Part shown: piece after piece, positions 26,113 through 39,367 of the stretch
How positions within the stretch are numbered: the stretch's first letter is position 1
Layout: each line of letters begins with the position of its first letter
DNA from: Chlorocebus sabaeus
Taxonomy: Eukaryota; Chordata; Mammalia; Primates; Cercopithecidae
Direction: 5' to 3'
NCBI RefSeq assembly: GCF_047675955.1
Contig: NW_027327443.1
Span: forward strand, 62,001-126,000
DNA: 64,000 bases
Notes under the pieces: generated by a model
Seen by the model: only the letters and a program-made list of their open reading frames with translations
Database searches by the model: none
Told to the model about the DNA's origin: nothing
Position numbers and translations under genes: made by a program

Positions 26113-29100
26113 TAAAAACTGCAAAGAAGCTTTCTGAGAAACTGCTTTATGTTCTGTTAATTCATCTCACAGAATTACAGTTTACCCTCCAGCAGCCGTT
26201 CACTGAGCCTGTTCTTGTGGAATTTGCAATGCGATATTGGAAGCCCATAGAGGGTTATGGCGAAAAAGGATATATCCTAAGATAAAAACCGAAAAGAAGG
26301 TTCTGAGAAACTGCTTTATGTTCTGTTAATTCATCTCACAGAATTACAGTTTACCCTCCAGCAGCCGTTCACTGAGCCTGTTCTTGTGGAATTTGCAATG
26401 CGATATTGGAAGCCCATAGAGGGTTATGGCGAAAAAGGATATATCCTAAGATAAAAACCGAAAAGAAGCTTTCTGAGAAAATGAATTGTGTCCTCTTAAT
26501 TCATCTCACAGAGTTACAGCTTTCCCCTCAAGAAGCCATTCACTAAGACTGTTCCTGTGGAATTTGCAAGGTGATAGTTGAAAGCCCATACAGGGCTACG
26601 GAGAAAATGGAAATATGTTGCGTTAAATACTGGAAAGAATCTTTCTAGGAAACTGCTTTGTGTTCTCTTAATTCATCTCACAGAGTTACAGCTTTCCCCT
26701 CAAGAAGCCTTTCGCTAAGACTGTTCATGTGGAATTTGCAAAGTGATATTTGGAATCCCATAGAGGACTATGGTGAAAAAGGAAATATCCTAAGGTAAAA
26801 ACTGAAAAGTAGGTTTCTGAGAAAATGTTTTGTGTTATGTTAATTCATCTTACAGAGTTACAGTTTTACCCTCAAGAAGCCTTTCTCTAAGACTGTTCTT
26901 CTGGAATTTGCAAAGTGATATTTGGAAGCCCATAGTGGGCTTTGCTGTAAAAGGAAATATCCTAAGATAAAAAACGAAAAGAAGGTTTCTGAGAAACCGC
27001 TTTGTGTTCTGTTAGTTCATCTCACAGAGTTACAGCTTTCCCATCGAGAATCCTTTCGCTAAGACTGTTCTTGTGGAATTTGCAAAAATTTTTGTAAGCT
27101 CATAGAGGGCTATGCTGAAAAAGGAAATATCCTAAGATAAAAACTGAAAAGAAGCTTTCTGAGAAACTGCTTTGTGTTCTGATAATTCATCTCAGGGAGT
27201 TACGGCTTTCCCTTCAAGAAGTCTTTCACAAAGACTGTTCTTGTGTAATTTGCAAAGTGATATTTGGAAGGCCACAGAGGGCTATGTTGAAAAAGGAAAA
27301 ATAGTAAGATTAAATCCGAAAAGAAACTTTTTGAGAAACTGCTTTGTGTTCTGATAATTCATCTCAGAGAGTTACAGATTTCCACTCAAGAGGCCGTTCA
27401 CTAAGACTGTTCTTCTCAAATTTGAAAGTGATATTTAGAATCCCATAGAGGGCTATGGTGAAAAAGGAATTATTTTCCGTTAAAAACTGGAAAGACGCTT
27501 TCTGAGAAACTGCTTTGTGTTCTGTTAATTCATCTGACAGTGTTACAACATTTCCCTCTAAAAGCCTTTCGCTAAGACTGTTCTTGTGGAATTTGCAAAG
27601 TGATATTTGGAAGCCCATAGTGGACTACGGTGAAAAAGGAAATGTCCTCAGATAAAAACTGGAAAGAAGCTTTCTGTGAAACTGCTTTGTGTTCTATTAA
27701 TTCATCTCACTGTGTGACAGCTTTCCCCTCAAGAAGCCGTTCCCTAAGACTGTTCTTGTGTAATTTGCAACGTGATATTTGGAATCCCAGAGAGATATGG
27801 GGAAAACGGAAATATCTTCCGTTAAAAACTGGAAAGAAGCTTTCTGAGGAACTGCTTTGTGTTCTGTTAATTCATCTCACAGAGTTACAGCTTTCCCTGA
27901 AAAAATCCTTTCGCTAAGAGTGTTCTTGTGGAATTTGCAAAGTGATATTTGGAAGCCCGTACAAGGCTATGGTGAAAAAGGAAATATCTTCAGTTAAAAA
28001 TTGGATAGAAGCTTTCTGAGAAATTGCTTTGTGTTCTCTTAATTCATCTCACAGAGTTACAGCTTTCCCCTCAAGAAGCCGTTCACTAGGACTATTCTTG
28101 TGAAATTTTCAAACTGATATTTGGAAACCCTTACAGAGATATGGTGAAAAAGGAAATATCTTCCGTTAAAAACTGGAAAGAAGCTTTCTGAGAAACTGCC
28201 GTGAGTTCTGTTCATACATCTCACCGAGTTACAGCTTTCCTCTCAAGAAACCTTTCTCTAAGGCTGTTCTTGTGGAATTTGCAAAGTGATATTTGGAAGC
28301 CCATAGTGGGCTATGGTGAAAAAGGAAAAATCTTCGGATAAAAACTGGAAATAAGCTTTCTGAGAAACTGCTTTGTGTTCTGTTAATTCATCTCACAGAG
28401 TTACAACTTTCCCCTCAAGAAGCCGTTCACTAAGACTTTTCTTGTGGAATTTGCAAAGTGATATTTGGAGTCCCATTGAAGGCTATGGTGAAAAAGAAAA
28501 CATCCTAAGATAAAAACTGAAATGAAGCTTTCTGTGAAACTGCATTGTGTTCTGTAAATTCATCTCACAGAGTTAGAGATTTCCCCTCAAGAAGTCGTTC
28601 ACTAAGACTGTTCTTGTGAAACTTGCAAAATGATATTTGGAAGCCCATAGAGGGCTATTGTGAAAATGGAAATATCCTAAGATAAAAACCGAAAAGAAAC
28701 TGTCTGAGAAACTGCTTTGTGTTGTGTTAGTTTATCTCACAGAGTTACAGCTTTCCCCTCAAGAAGTCGTTCACCAAGACTGTTCTTGTGAAATTTGCAA
28801 AGTGATATGTGGAAGCTCATAGAAGGCTATGGTGAAAATGAAAATATCTTCCTTTAAAAACTGGAAAGAAGCATTCTGAGAAACTGCCGTGTGTTCTGTT
28901 AATACATCTCACCGAGTTACAGCTTTCCCCTCAAGAACCCTCTTGCTAAGACTGTTCTTGTGGAATTTGCAAAGTGATATTTGGAAGCCCTTAGAGGGCT
29001 ATGGTTAAAAAGGAAATATCCACCGTTAAAAACTGGAAAGAAGATTGCTGAGAAACTGCTTTGTGTTCTGTTAATTCATCTCACAGAATTACAGCTTTTC

Positions 29101-29197
29101 CCTCAGAAGCCTTTCGCTAAGATTGTTCTTGTAGAACTTGCAAAGTGATATTTGGAAGCCCATATAGGGCTACGGTGAAAAAGGAAATATCCTCCGT
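26113..29197. repeat. HOR unit, short form S, copy 3
   Basis: 3085 bp, two bases shorter than the other S copies. One base is missing in AAGAAGGTTCTGAG near 26297 and one A from the run near 27900. It keeps the doubled first monomer and the S-specific monomers. Other variants include AAAAGCC near 27560 where other copies read AAATGCC, and CTCTTGCTAAG near 28942 instead of CTCTCGCTAAG. It is slightly more diverged than copies 1 and 2 are from each other, as expected towards an array edge. Confidence 0.88.
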
Positions 29198-31629
29198 TAA
29201 AAACTGCAAAGAAGCTTTCTGAGAAACTGCTTTATGTTCTGTTAATTCATCTCACAGAATTACAGTTTACCCTCCAGCAGCCGTTCACTGAGCCTGTTCT
29301 TGTGGAATTTGCAATGCGATATTGGAAGCCCATAGAGGGTTATGGCAAAAAAGGATATATCCTAAGATAAATCCGAAAAGAAGCTTTCTGAGAAAATGCA
29401 TTGTCTCCTCTTAATTCATCTCACAGAGTTACAGCTTTCCCCTCAAGAAGCCATTCACTAAGACTGTTCCTGTGGAATTTGCAAGGTGATAGTTGAAAGC
29501 CCATACAGGGCTACGGAGAAAATGGAAATATGTTGCGTTAAATACTGGAAAGAATCTTTCTAGGAAACTGCTTTGTGTTCTCTTAATTCATCTCACAGAG
29601 TTACAGCTTTCCCCTCAAGAAGCCTTTCGCTAAGACTGTTCATGTGGAATTTGCAAAGTGATATTTGGAATCCCATAGAGGACTATGGTGAAAAAGGAAA
29701 TATCCTAAGGTAAAAACTGAAAAGTAGGTTTCTGAGAAAATGTTTTGTGTTATGTTAATTCATCTTACAGAGTTACAGTTTTACCCTCAAGAAGGCTTTC
29801 TCTAAGACTGTTCTTCTGGAATTTGCAAAGTGATATTTGGAAGCCCATAGTGGGCTTTGCTGTAAAAGGAAATATCCTAAGATAAAAAACGAAAAGAAGG
29901 TTTCTGAGAAACCGCTTTGTGTTCTGTTAGTTCATCTCACAGAGTTACAGCTTTCCCATCGAGAATCCTTTCGCTAAGACTGTTCTTGTGGAATTTGCAA
30001 ATATTTTTGGAAGCTCATAGAGGGCTATGCTGAAAAAGGAAATATCCTAAGATAAAAACTGAAAAGAAGCTTTCTGAGAAACTGCTTTGTGTTCTGTTAA
30101 TTCATCTCAGGGAGTTATGGCTTTCCCTTCAAGAAGTCTTTCACAAAGACTGTTCTTGTGTAATTTGCAAAGTGATTTTTGGAAGGCCACAGAGGGCTAT
30201 GTTGAAAAAGGAAAAATAGTAAGATTAAATCCGAAAAGAAACTGCTTTGTGTTCTGATAATTCATCTCAGAGAGTTACAGATTTCCACTCAAGAGGCCGT
30301 TCACTAAGACTGTTCTTCTCAAATTTGAAAGTGATATTTAGAATCCCATAGAGGGCTATGGTGAAAAAGGAATTATTTTCCGTTAAAAACTGGAAAGACG
30401 CTTTCTGAGAAACTGCTTTGTGTTCTGTTAATTCATCTGACAGAGTTACAACATTTCCCTCAGGAAGCCTTTCGCTAAGGCTGTTGTTGTCGAATGTGCA
30501 AAGTGATATTTGGAAGCCCATAGAGGACTATGGTGAAAAAGGAAATATCTTGAGTTAAAAAGCGGAAAGAATCTTTCTGAGAAACTCCCTTTTGTTCTGT
30601 TAATTCACCTCACAGAGTTACAGCTTTCCCCTCAATAATTCTTTCGCTAAGACTGTTCTTGTGGAATTTGCAAAGTGAGATTTGGAAGCCCATAGAGGGC
30701 TATGGTGAAAAAGGAAATATCGTAAGATAAAAACTGAAAAGAAGCTTTCTGAGAAACTGCTTTGTGTTCTGTGAATTCATCTCACATAGTTACAACATTT
30801 CCCTCTAAAACCCTTTCGCTAAGACTGTTCTTGTTGAATTTGCAAAGCGATATTTGGAAGCCCATAGAAGAATATGTTGAAAAAGGAAATATCTTCCGTT
30901 AGAAACTGAAAAGAAGCTTGTTGAAAAACTGCTTTGTGTTCTGTTAATTCATCTCACAGAGTTACAACTTTCCCCTCAGGAAATCTTTCGCTTACACTGT
31001 TCTTGTGAAATTTGCAAAGTGATATTTGGAATCCCACAGAGGGCTATGGAATAATAGGAAATATCCTCCATTAAAAACTGGAAAGAAGCTTTCTGAGAAA
31101 CTGCTTTGTGTTGTGTTAGTTTATCTCACAGAGTTACAGCTTTCCCCTCAAGAAGTCGTTCACTAAGACTTTTCTTGTGGAATTTGCAAAGCGATATTTG
31201 GAAGCCCATAGAAGGCTATGGTGAAAATGGAAATATCCTAAGATAAAAACCGAAAAGAAGCTGTCTGAGAAACTGCTCTGTGTTGTGTTAGTTTATCTCA
31301 CAGAGTTACAGCTTTCCCCTCAAGAAATCGTTCACTAAGACTGTTCTTGTGGAATTTGCAAAGTGATATTTGGAAACCCATAGAGGGCTATGTTGAAAAA
31401 GGAAACATCGTAAGATAAAAACTGAAAAGAAGCTTTGTGAGAAATTGCTTTGTGTTCTGTTAATTCGTCTCACAAAGTTACAGCTTTCCCCTCAAGAAGC
31501 CTTTCGCTAAGACTGTTCTTGGGGAATTTGCAAAGCGATATTTGGAAACGTATAGAGGGCTAAGGTGAAAAAGGAAATATCTTCCGTTAAAAACTGGAAA
31601 GAAGATTTCTGAGAAACTGCTTTGTGTTC
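29198..31629. repeat. HOR unit, long form L, truncated at the array edge
   Basis: This follows the first 2430 or so bases of form L and then stops. Other L copies continue GTTAATGCATCTCACAGGG (as at 21900), but here the sequence switches at about 31630 to GTCAATTCAACTCTCAG and non-HOR monomers. This is the right boundary of the homogeneous array in the window. Confidence 0.88.
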
Positions 31630-34600
31630 TGTCAATTCAACTCTCAGAGTTACAGCTTTCCCCTCAAGAAGCCTTTTCTTAAGGCTGTTGTTGTGAAATT
31701 TTCAAAATGATATTTGGAAGCCCATAGAGGGCTATGGTGAAAAAGGAAATATCTTGCGTTAAAAACTAGAAAAAAGTTTTTTGAGAATCTGCCGTGTGTT
31801 ATGTTAATACATCTCACCGAGTTAGAGCTTTACCCTTAAGAAGCCTTTCGCTAAGACTGTTCTTGTGGGATTTGCAAAGTGATATTTGGAAGCCCATAGA
31901 GGGCTATGGTGAAAAAGGAAATATTCTAAGATAAAAACTGAAAAGAAGCTTTCTCAGAAACTGCTTGGTGTTCTGTTAATTCATCTCACAGGGTTACAGC
32001 TTCACCTCCAGAAGCCTTTCGCTAAGACTGTTCTTATGTAATTTGCAAAGTGATATTTGGAAGCCCATACAGGGCTATGGTGAAAAAGGAAATATCTTCA
32101 GTTAAAAACTGGAAAGAAGCTTTCTGAGAAACTGCTTTGTGTTCTGCTAATTCTTCTCACAGAATTACAGCTTTCCCCTCAAAAAGCCTTTCGCTAAGAC
32201 TGTTCTTGTGGAATTTTCAAAGTGATATTTAGAAGCCCATAAAGGGCTACGGTGAAAAAGGAAATATCTTCCGTTAAAAACTGGAGAGAAGCTTTCTGAG
32301 AAGCTGCTATGTGTTCCGTTAATTCATCTCACAGAGTTAAAACTTTCCCCTCAGGAAGCCTTTTGCTAAGACTGTTCTTGTGGAATTTGCAAAGTGATAT
32401 TTGGAAGCCCTTGGTGACTATGGTGAAAAAGGAAATATCTTCCGTTAAAAACTGGAAAGAAGATTTCTGAGAAACTACTTTGTGTTCTGTTAGTTCATCT
32501 CACAGAGTTACAGATTTCCCCTCCAGAAGCCCTTCTCTAGGACTGTTCTTTAGGAATTTGAAAAGTGATATTTGGTAGCACTTTGAGGTCTATTGTAAAA
32601 AAGGAAATGTCCTAAGATAAAAACGGAAAAGAGGCTTTCTGAGAAACTGCTTTGTGTTGTGTTAATTCATCTCACAGAGTCACAGCTTTCCCCTCAAGAT
32701 GCCATTCACTAAGACTGTTCTTGTGGAATTTGCAAAGTGATATTTGGTAGTCCAAAGTGGGCTATGGTGATAAAGGAAATATCTTCAGTTAAAAACTGAA
32801 AAGGAACTTTTGTGAAACTGCTTTGTGTTCTGTTAATTCATCTCAAAGAGTAACAGCTTTCCCCTCAAGAAGCCTTTCGCTAAGACTGCTCTTGTGGAAT
32901 TTGCAAAGTGATATTTAGAAGCCCACAGAGGGCTATGGTGAAAAAGGAAATAGCCTAAGATAAAAACTGAAAACAAGCTTTTTGAGAAGCTGCTTTGTGT
33001 TCTGTTAATTCATCTCACAGTTTTCCAGCTTTCCCCTCAAGAAGCCTTTCTCTAAGACTGTTCTTGTGGAATTTGCAAAGAGATATTTGGAAGCCCTTAG
33101 AGGGCTATGGTGAAAAATGATATACCTTCAGTTAAAAACTGGAAAGAAGCTTTCTGAGAAACTGCTTTTTGTTCTGTTAATTCATCTCACAGAGTGACAG
33201 TTTTCCCCTCAAGATGACTTTCGCTAAGAGTGTTTTTGTGGAATTTGCAAAGTGATATTTGGAAACCCTAGATGGCTATGGTGAAAAAGGAAATATCTTC
33301 CATTAAAAACTGGAAAGAAGATTTCTGAGAAACTGCTTTGTGTTCTGTTAATTCGTCTCACAGAGTTGTAGCTTTCCCCTCAGAAAGCCCTTCGCTAAGG
33401 CTGTTGTTGTGGAATTTGCAAAGTGATATTTGGAATCCAATAGAGGGCTATGGTGAAAATGGAAATATCCTAAGATAAAAACTGAAAAGAACCTTACTGA
33501 GAAACTGCTTTCTCTTCTGTTAGTTCATCTCACAGTGTTACAGCGTTCCGCTAAAGGAGCCGTTCACTAAGACTGTTCTTGTGGAATTTGCCAAGTGCCA
33601 TTTTGAAGCCCTTAGAAGGCTATGGTGAAAAAGTAAATATCCTAAGATAAAAACTGAAAGGAAACTTACTGAGAAACTGCTTTGTTTTCTGTTATTTCAA
33701 CTCACAGAGTTACAGCTTTACCCTCAAGAAGCCTTTCGCTAAGGCTGCTGTTGTGGTATTTGCAAAGTGATATTTGGAAGCCCTTAGAGGGCTACAGTGA
33801 AAAAGGAAATATCTTCAGTTATAAACTGAAAAGAAGCTTTCTGAGAAACTGCTGTGTGTTCTGTTAATTCATCTCAAAGAATTAGAGCTTTCCCATGATG
33901 ACACCTTCTGCTAAGATTGTTCTTGTGGAATTTGCAAAGTGATAATTAGAAGCCAATGGATGGCTAAGGTGAAAAAGGAAATATCCTAAGATAAAAAACG
34001 AGAAGAAACTTTCTGAGAAACTGCTTTGTGTTCTGTTAGTTAATCTCCTAGTGTTACCGCTTTCCCCTCAAGAAGCCACTCCACAAGAAGCCTTTTGTTA
34101 AGACAGTTCCTGTGGGATTTGCATAGTGATATTTGGAAGTCCATAGAGGGCTATGGTGAAAAAGGAAATATCCTAAGATGAAAACTGGAAAGAAGATTTC
34201 TGAGAAACTGCTTTGTGTTCTGTTAATTTATCTCACAGAATTACAGCTTTGCTCTCCAGAAGCCTTTCGCTAAGACTGTTCTTGTGGAATTTGCAAAGTG
34301 ATTTTGGAAGCCCATAGAGGGCTATGGTGAAAAAGGAAATATCTTTAGTTAAAAACTGGAAAGAAGCTTTATGAGTAACTCCTTTGTGTTCTGTTTATTC
34401 ATCTCACCGATTTACAGCTTTCCCCTCAAGAAGCCGTTCACTAAGACTGTTCTTGTGGAATTTGCAAAGTGATATTTGGAAGCCCATAGATGGCTATGGT
34501 GAAAAAGGAAATGTCTTCCCTTAAAAACTGGAAAGAAGCTTTCTGAGAAACTGCTTTGTGTTCTGTTAATTCATCCCATGAGTTGCAGCTTTCCCCTCCA

Positions 34601-37600
34601 GAAGTCTTTGTCTAAGACTGTTCTTGTGGAATTTGCAAGGAGAAATTTCGAAGCCCATAGAGGTCTATGTTGAAAAAGGGAATATCTTCCGTTAAAAACA
34701 GAAAAGAAGCTTTCTGAGAAACTGCTTTGTGTTCTGTTAGTTCATCTCACAGAGTTTGAGCTTTCCCCTCAAGAAGCCATTCACTAAGACTCTTCTTGTG
34801 CAATTTGCAAATTCATATTTGGTAACCCATAGAGGGCTATGGTGTAAAAGGAAATATCTCCCGTTAAAAAGGGGAAAGAAGCTTTATGAGAAACTGGCGT
34901 GTTTTCTTTTAATACATCTCACCGAATTAGAGCTTTCCCCTCCAGAAGTTTTTCGCTAAGACTGTTCTTGTGGAATTTGCAAGGTGATATTTGGAAGACT
35001 ATAGAGGGCTGTGGTGAAAAAGGAAATAGCCTAAGATAAAAACTGAAAAGAAGCTTTCACAGAAACTGCTTTGTGTTCTGTTAATTCATCTCACACAGTT
35101 ACAGCTTTCCCTTCCAGAAGCCTTTCGCTAAGACTGTTACTGTGGAATTTGCAAAGTGATATTTGGAAGCTCATAGAGGGCAATGATGAAAAAGGAAATA
35201 TCTTCAGTTAAAAACTGAGAAGAAGCTTTCTGAGAAACTGCCGTGTGTTCTGTTAATTATACATCTGACCGAGTTACAGCTTTCCCCACAAGAAGCCTTC
35301 GCTAAGAATGTTTACGTGAGATATTCAAAGTCATATTTGGAAGCCCATAGAGGGCTATGGTGAAAAAGGAAATATCTTCCGTTAAAATCTGGAAAGAAGC
35401 TTTCTGAGAAACTGCTTTGTGTTCTATTAATTCATCTCAGAGAGTTACAGCTTCCCCTCAAGAAGCTTTGCACTAAGACTTTTCATGTGGAATTTGCAAA
35501 GTTATATTTGGAAGCCCTTACAGGGCTATGGTGAAAAAGGAAATATTCTAAGATAAAAACTGAATAGAAGCCTTCGGAGAAACTGCTTTGTGTTCTGTTA
35601 ATTCAACTCACAGGGTTACAGCTTTCCCCTCAAGAAGCCTTTCGCTAAGACTGTTCTTGTGTGATTTGAAAAGTGATGTTGGGAAGCCCATCGAGGGCTG
35701 TGGTGAAAAAGGAAATTACCTAAGATAAAAACTTAAAGGGAGCTTTCTGAGAAACTGCCTTGTGTTCTGTTAATTCATCTCACAGATTTACAGCTTTCCC
35801 CTCAACAAGCCTTTCGCTAAGACTGTTCTTGTGCGATTTGCAAAGTCATATTTGGAAGCCCATAGAGCGGTATGGTGAAAAAGGAAATTTCTTCAGTTAA
35901 AAACTGGAAAGAAGGTTTCTGTGAAACTGTTTTGTGTTCTGTTAATTCATCTCTCAGAGTTACAGCTTTCCCCTCCAGAATCTTTTCCTTAAGACTATTC
36001 TTGTGGAATTTGCAAAGTGATATTTGGAACCCCTAGAGGGCTATGGTGAAAAAGGAAATATCTTCAGTTAAAAACTGGAAAGAAGCTTTCTGAGAAACTG
36101 CTTTCTGTTCTGTTAATTTATCTCACAGAGTTACAACTTTCCCCTCCAGAAGCCCTTCGTTAAGACTGTTCTTGTGGAATTTGAAAAGTGATATTTGGAA
36201 GCACATAGAGGGCTATGGTGAAAAAGTAAATATCTTCCGCTAAAAACCGAAAAGAAGCTCTTTGAGAAACTGCTTTGTGTTCTGTTAGTTCATCTCACAG
36301 AGTTTCAGCTTTCTCCTCAAGAAGCCGTTCACTAAGACTGTTCTTGTGAAATTTGCAAAGTGATAGTTGGAAACCCATAGAGGGCAATGGTGAAAAAGGA
36401 AATATCTTCCGTTAAAAACTGGAAAGAAGCTTTCTGAGAATCTGCTTTGTGTTCTGTTAATTCATCTCACAGAGTTACAGCTTGCCCCTCCAGAAGTCTT
36501 TTGCTAAGACTGATCTTGTGGAAATTGCATAGTGATATTTGGAAGCCCGTAGAGGGCTATGGTGAAAAAGGATATATCTTACGGTAAAAACTGGAAAGAA
36601 GGTTTCTGAGAAACTGCTTTGTGTTCTCTTAATTCATCTCACAGTGTTAAAAACTTCCCCTCCAGAAGCCCTCCGCAAAGACTGTTCTTCTGGAAATTGC
36701 AAAGTGATATTTGGAAGCCCATAGAGGGCTATGGTGAAAAAGAAAATATGTTCCGTTAAAAACTGGAAAGAAGATTTCTGAGAAACTGCTTTGCGTTCTC
36801 TTAATTCATCTCACAGAGTTACAGCACTTTCCTCCAGAAGCCCTTCGCTAAGACTGTTCTTGTGGAATTTGCAAAGTGATATTTGGAAGCCCATAGAGGG
36901 CTTTGGTGAAAAAGGAAATATCTTCAGTTAAAAACTGGCAAGAAACTTTCTGAGAAACACCTTTGTGTTCTGTTAATTCATTCTCACAGAGTTACAGCTT
37001 TCCCCTCAAGAAGCATTTCGCTAAGACTGTTCTTGTGGAATTTGCAATGTGATATTTGGAAGCCCATGGAGGGATATGGTGAAAAAGGAAATATCTTCAA
37101 TTAAAAACTGGAAAGAAGCTTTCTGAGAAACTGCTTTGTTTTCTGTTAATTCATCTCGCAGAGTTACAGCTTTCCCCTCAAGAAGTCTTTCGCTAAGACG
37201 GTTCTTGTGGAATTTGCAAAGTGATATTTGGAAGCCATGGGAGGGCTATGGTGTAAAAGGAAATGTCCTCGGATCAAAACTGGAAAGAAGCTTTCGAACA
37301 AACTGTTTTGTGTTCTGTTAATTCATCTGACAGAGTTTCAGCTTTCCCCTGAAGAAGCCGTTCGCTAAGACTGTTCTTGTGGAATTTGCAAAGTTATATT
37401 TGAAAGCCCGTAGAGGGCTATGGTGAAAAAGGAAATACCTTCAGTTAAAAACTGGAAAGAAACTTTCTGAAAAACTGCTTTGTATTCTGTTAATTCACCT
37501 CACAGAGTTTCTGCTTTCCCCTCTAGAAGCCTTTCGCTAAGACTGTTCTTGTGGAATTTGCAAAGTGATATTTGAAAGCCCGTAGAGGGCTATGGTGAAA

Positions 37601-37997
37601 AAGGAAATACCTTCAGTTAAAAACTGGAAAGAAACTTTCTGAGAAACTGCTTTGTATTCTGTTAATTCACCTCACAGAGTTTCCACTTTCCCCTCCAGAA
37701 GCCTTTCACTAAGACTGTTCTTGTGGAATTTGCAAAGTGATATTTGTAAGCCCATAGAAGTCGATGGTGAAAACGTAAATACCCTAAGATAAAAACTGAA
37801 AAGAACCTTTCTGAGAAACTGCTTTGTGTTTTGTTAATTCATCTCACAGAGTTACAGGTTTCCCCTCAAGAAGCCTTTCACTAAGACAGTTCTTGTGGAA
37901 TATGCAAAGTGATATTTGGAAGCTCATAGTGACCTATAGTGAAAAAGGATATATCTTCAGTTAAAAACTGAAAAGAAACTTTCTGAGAAACTGCTTT

Positions 37998-38157
37998 GTG
38001 ATATATGACTTCCACTCACTGAGTTACAGCTGTATTTCGTAGAGCTGTTTGGCAGCCTTATTGCTCTGGAATCTGAGAACTGTTATTTCGGATCCCTTTG
38101 AAGACTGAAGGGCCAAAGTAAATATCCACCGCTAAAAGTTAGAAAGAAGCTTTCTGA
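37998..38157. repeat. Highly divergent alpha-like monomer, copy 1
   Basis: This monomer sits in normal phase between ordinary monomers but differs through most of its length. Characteristic pieces are GACTTCCACTCACTGAG (38008), GTAGAGCTGTTTGGCAGCC (38039), GGATCCCTTTGAAGACTG (38090) and GGGCCAAAG where others have GGTGAAAAAGG, so the pJ-alpha-type box is degraded. The segments near GTGATATATGACTTC and CCCTTTGAAGACT look closer to hominoid-type alpha than the surrounding monomers do. It returns at about 38681 and 39368. Confidence 0.8.
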
Positions 38158-38680
38158 GAAACTTCTTTGTGATCTGCGAATTCATTTCACAGAGTTACAG
38201 CTTTCCCCTCAAGAAGCCTTTCGCTAAGATTATTCTTGTGCAATTTGAAAAATGATATTTGGAAGCCAATAGACGGCTATGGTGAAAACGAAATATCCTC
38301 AGATAAAAACTGGAAAGAAGCTTTCTGAGAAATTACTTTGTGTTCTTTTAATTCATCTCACAGACTTACAGCTTTCCCCTCTAGAAGTCTTTCGTTAAGA
38401 CTGTTCTTGTGGAATTTGAAATGTGATATTTGGAAGCCCATAGAGCGCTATGGAGAAAAGGAAATATCTTCAGATAAAAACTCTAAAGAACATTCCTGAG
38501 AAACTGCTTTGTGTTCTGTTAATTCACCTAACAGAGTTACAACTTTCCCCTCTAGAAGCCTTTCGCTAAGACTGTTCTTGCTGTATTTTCAAAGTGATAT
38601 TTTGAAGCCCATAGAGGGCTACGGTGAAAAAGGATATAGCTTCAGTTAAAAACTGAAAGAGGCTTTCTGAGAAACGGTTT

Positions 38681-38840
38681 AGTATTATGTGACTTCCACT
38701 CACTTAGTTACAGCTGTATTTCCTAGAGCTGTTTGATAGCCTTATTTCTATGGAATCGGAGAACTGTTATTTTGGATCCCTTTGAAGACTATAGGGCCAA
38801 AGGAAATATTTGCCGCTAAAAGTGAGAAAGAAGCTTTCTG
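38681..38840. repeat. Highly divergent alpha-like monomer, copy 2
   Basis: GACTTCCACTCAC at 38691 lies 683 bp after copy 1. It shares CCTAGAGCTGTTTGATAGCC, CCTTATTTCTATGG and CCCTTTGAAGACTATAGGGC with the other two copies. Three ordinary monomers separate it from copy 1, giving a degenerate four-monomer period. Confidence 0.8.
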
Positions 38841-39367
38841 AGAAACTTCTCTGAGATCTGTTAATTCATCTCACAGAGTTACAGCATTCCACTCAAGAAG
38901 CCTTTCGCTAGGACTGCTCTTTTTGAATTTGCAAAGTGATATTTCGAAGCCCATAGAAGGCTGTGGTGAAAAGGGAAATGTCTTCAGTTAAAAAATGGAA
39001 AGAAGCTTTCTAAGAAACTGCTTTGTGTTCTGTTAATTCATCTCAAAAAGGTACAGCTTTACCCTCAAAAAGACTTTTGCTAAGACTCTTCTTGTGTAAT
39101 ACTCATAGTGATATTTGTAAGCCCTTAGAGGGCTATGGTGAAAAAGGAAATATCCTAAGATAAAAGCTGAAAAGAAGCTTTCTGAGAAACTGCTTTGTGT
39201 TCTCTTAATTCACCTCACAGAGTTACAGCTTTCCCCTTAAGAAGCCTTTCGGTAAGACTGTTCTTGTGGAATATGCAGAGTGGTATTTGTAAGCCCATAG
39301 AGGGCTATGGTGAAAAAGGAAATATCCTAAGATAAAAACTGAAAAGGACCTTTCTGAGAAAATGCTT

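Larger units (their letters stand above)
1..31629. repeat. Homogeneous alpha-satellite higher-order repeat array
   Basis: Head-to-tail alpha-satellite monomers of about 170-172 bp fill this stretch, nearly every one with an AAGCTT-like start and a CTATGGTGAAAAAGGAA-like segment. The monomers are not simply repeated. They form long higher-order units that recur at 3087 bp, 6646 bp and, combined, 9733 bp. Anchoring on the rare variant TTAAAAACTGCAAAGAAG, unit starts fall at 1, 3088, 9734, 12821, 19467, 26113 and 29198. Copies of one unit differ by only about one or two bases per kb by eye, while neighbouring monomers within a unit differ far more. That is the signature of recent homogenisation by unequal exchange or conversion. 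Homogeneous HOR arrays are the usual sites of kinetochore assembly in primates, but sequence alone cannot show that this one is active. The resemblance to Old World monkey alpha satellite is from memory. Confidence 0.95.

Noticed and set aside
1..31629. Regularly spaced repeats as a possible CRISPR array
   Set aside because: The period is about 171 bp and the whole monomer repeats without unique spacers. This is eukaryotic alpha satellite.
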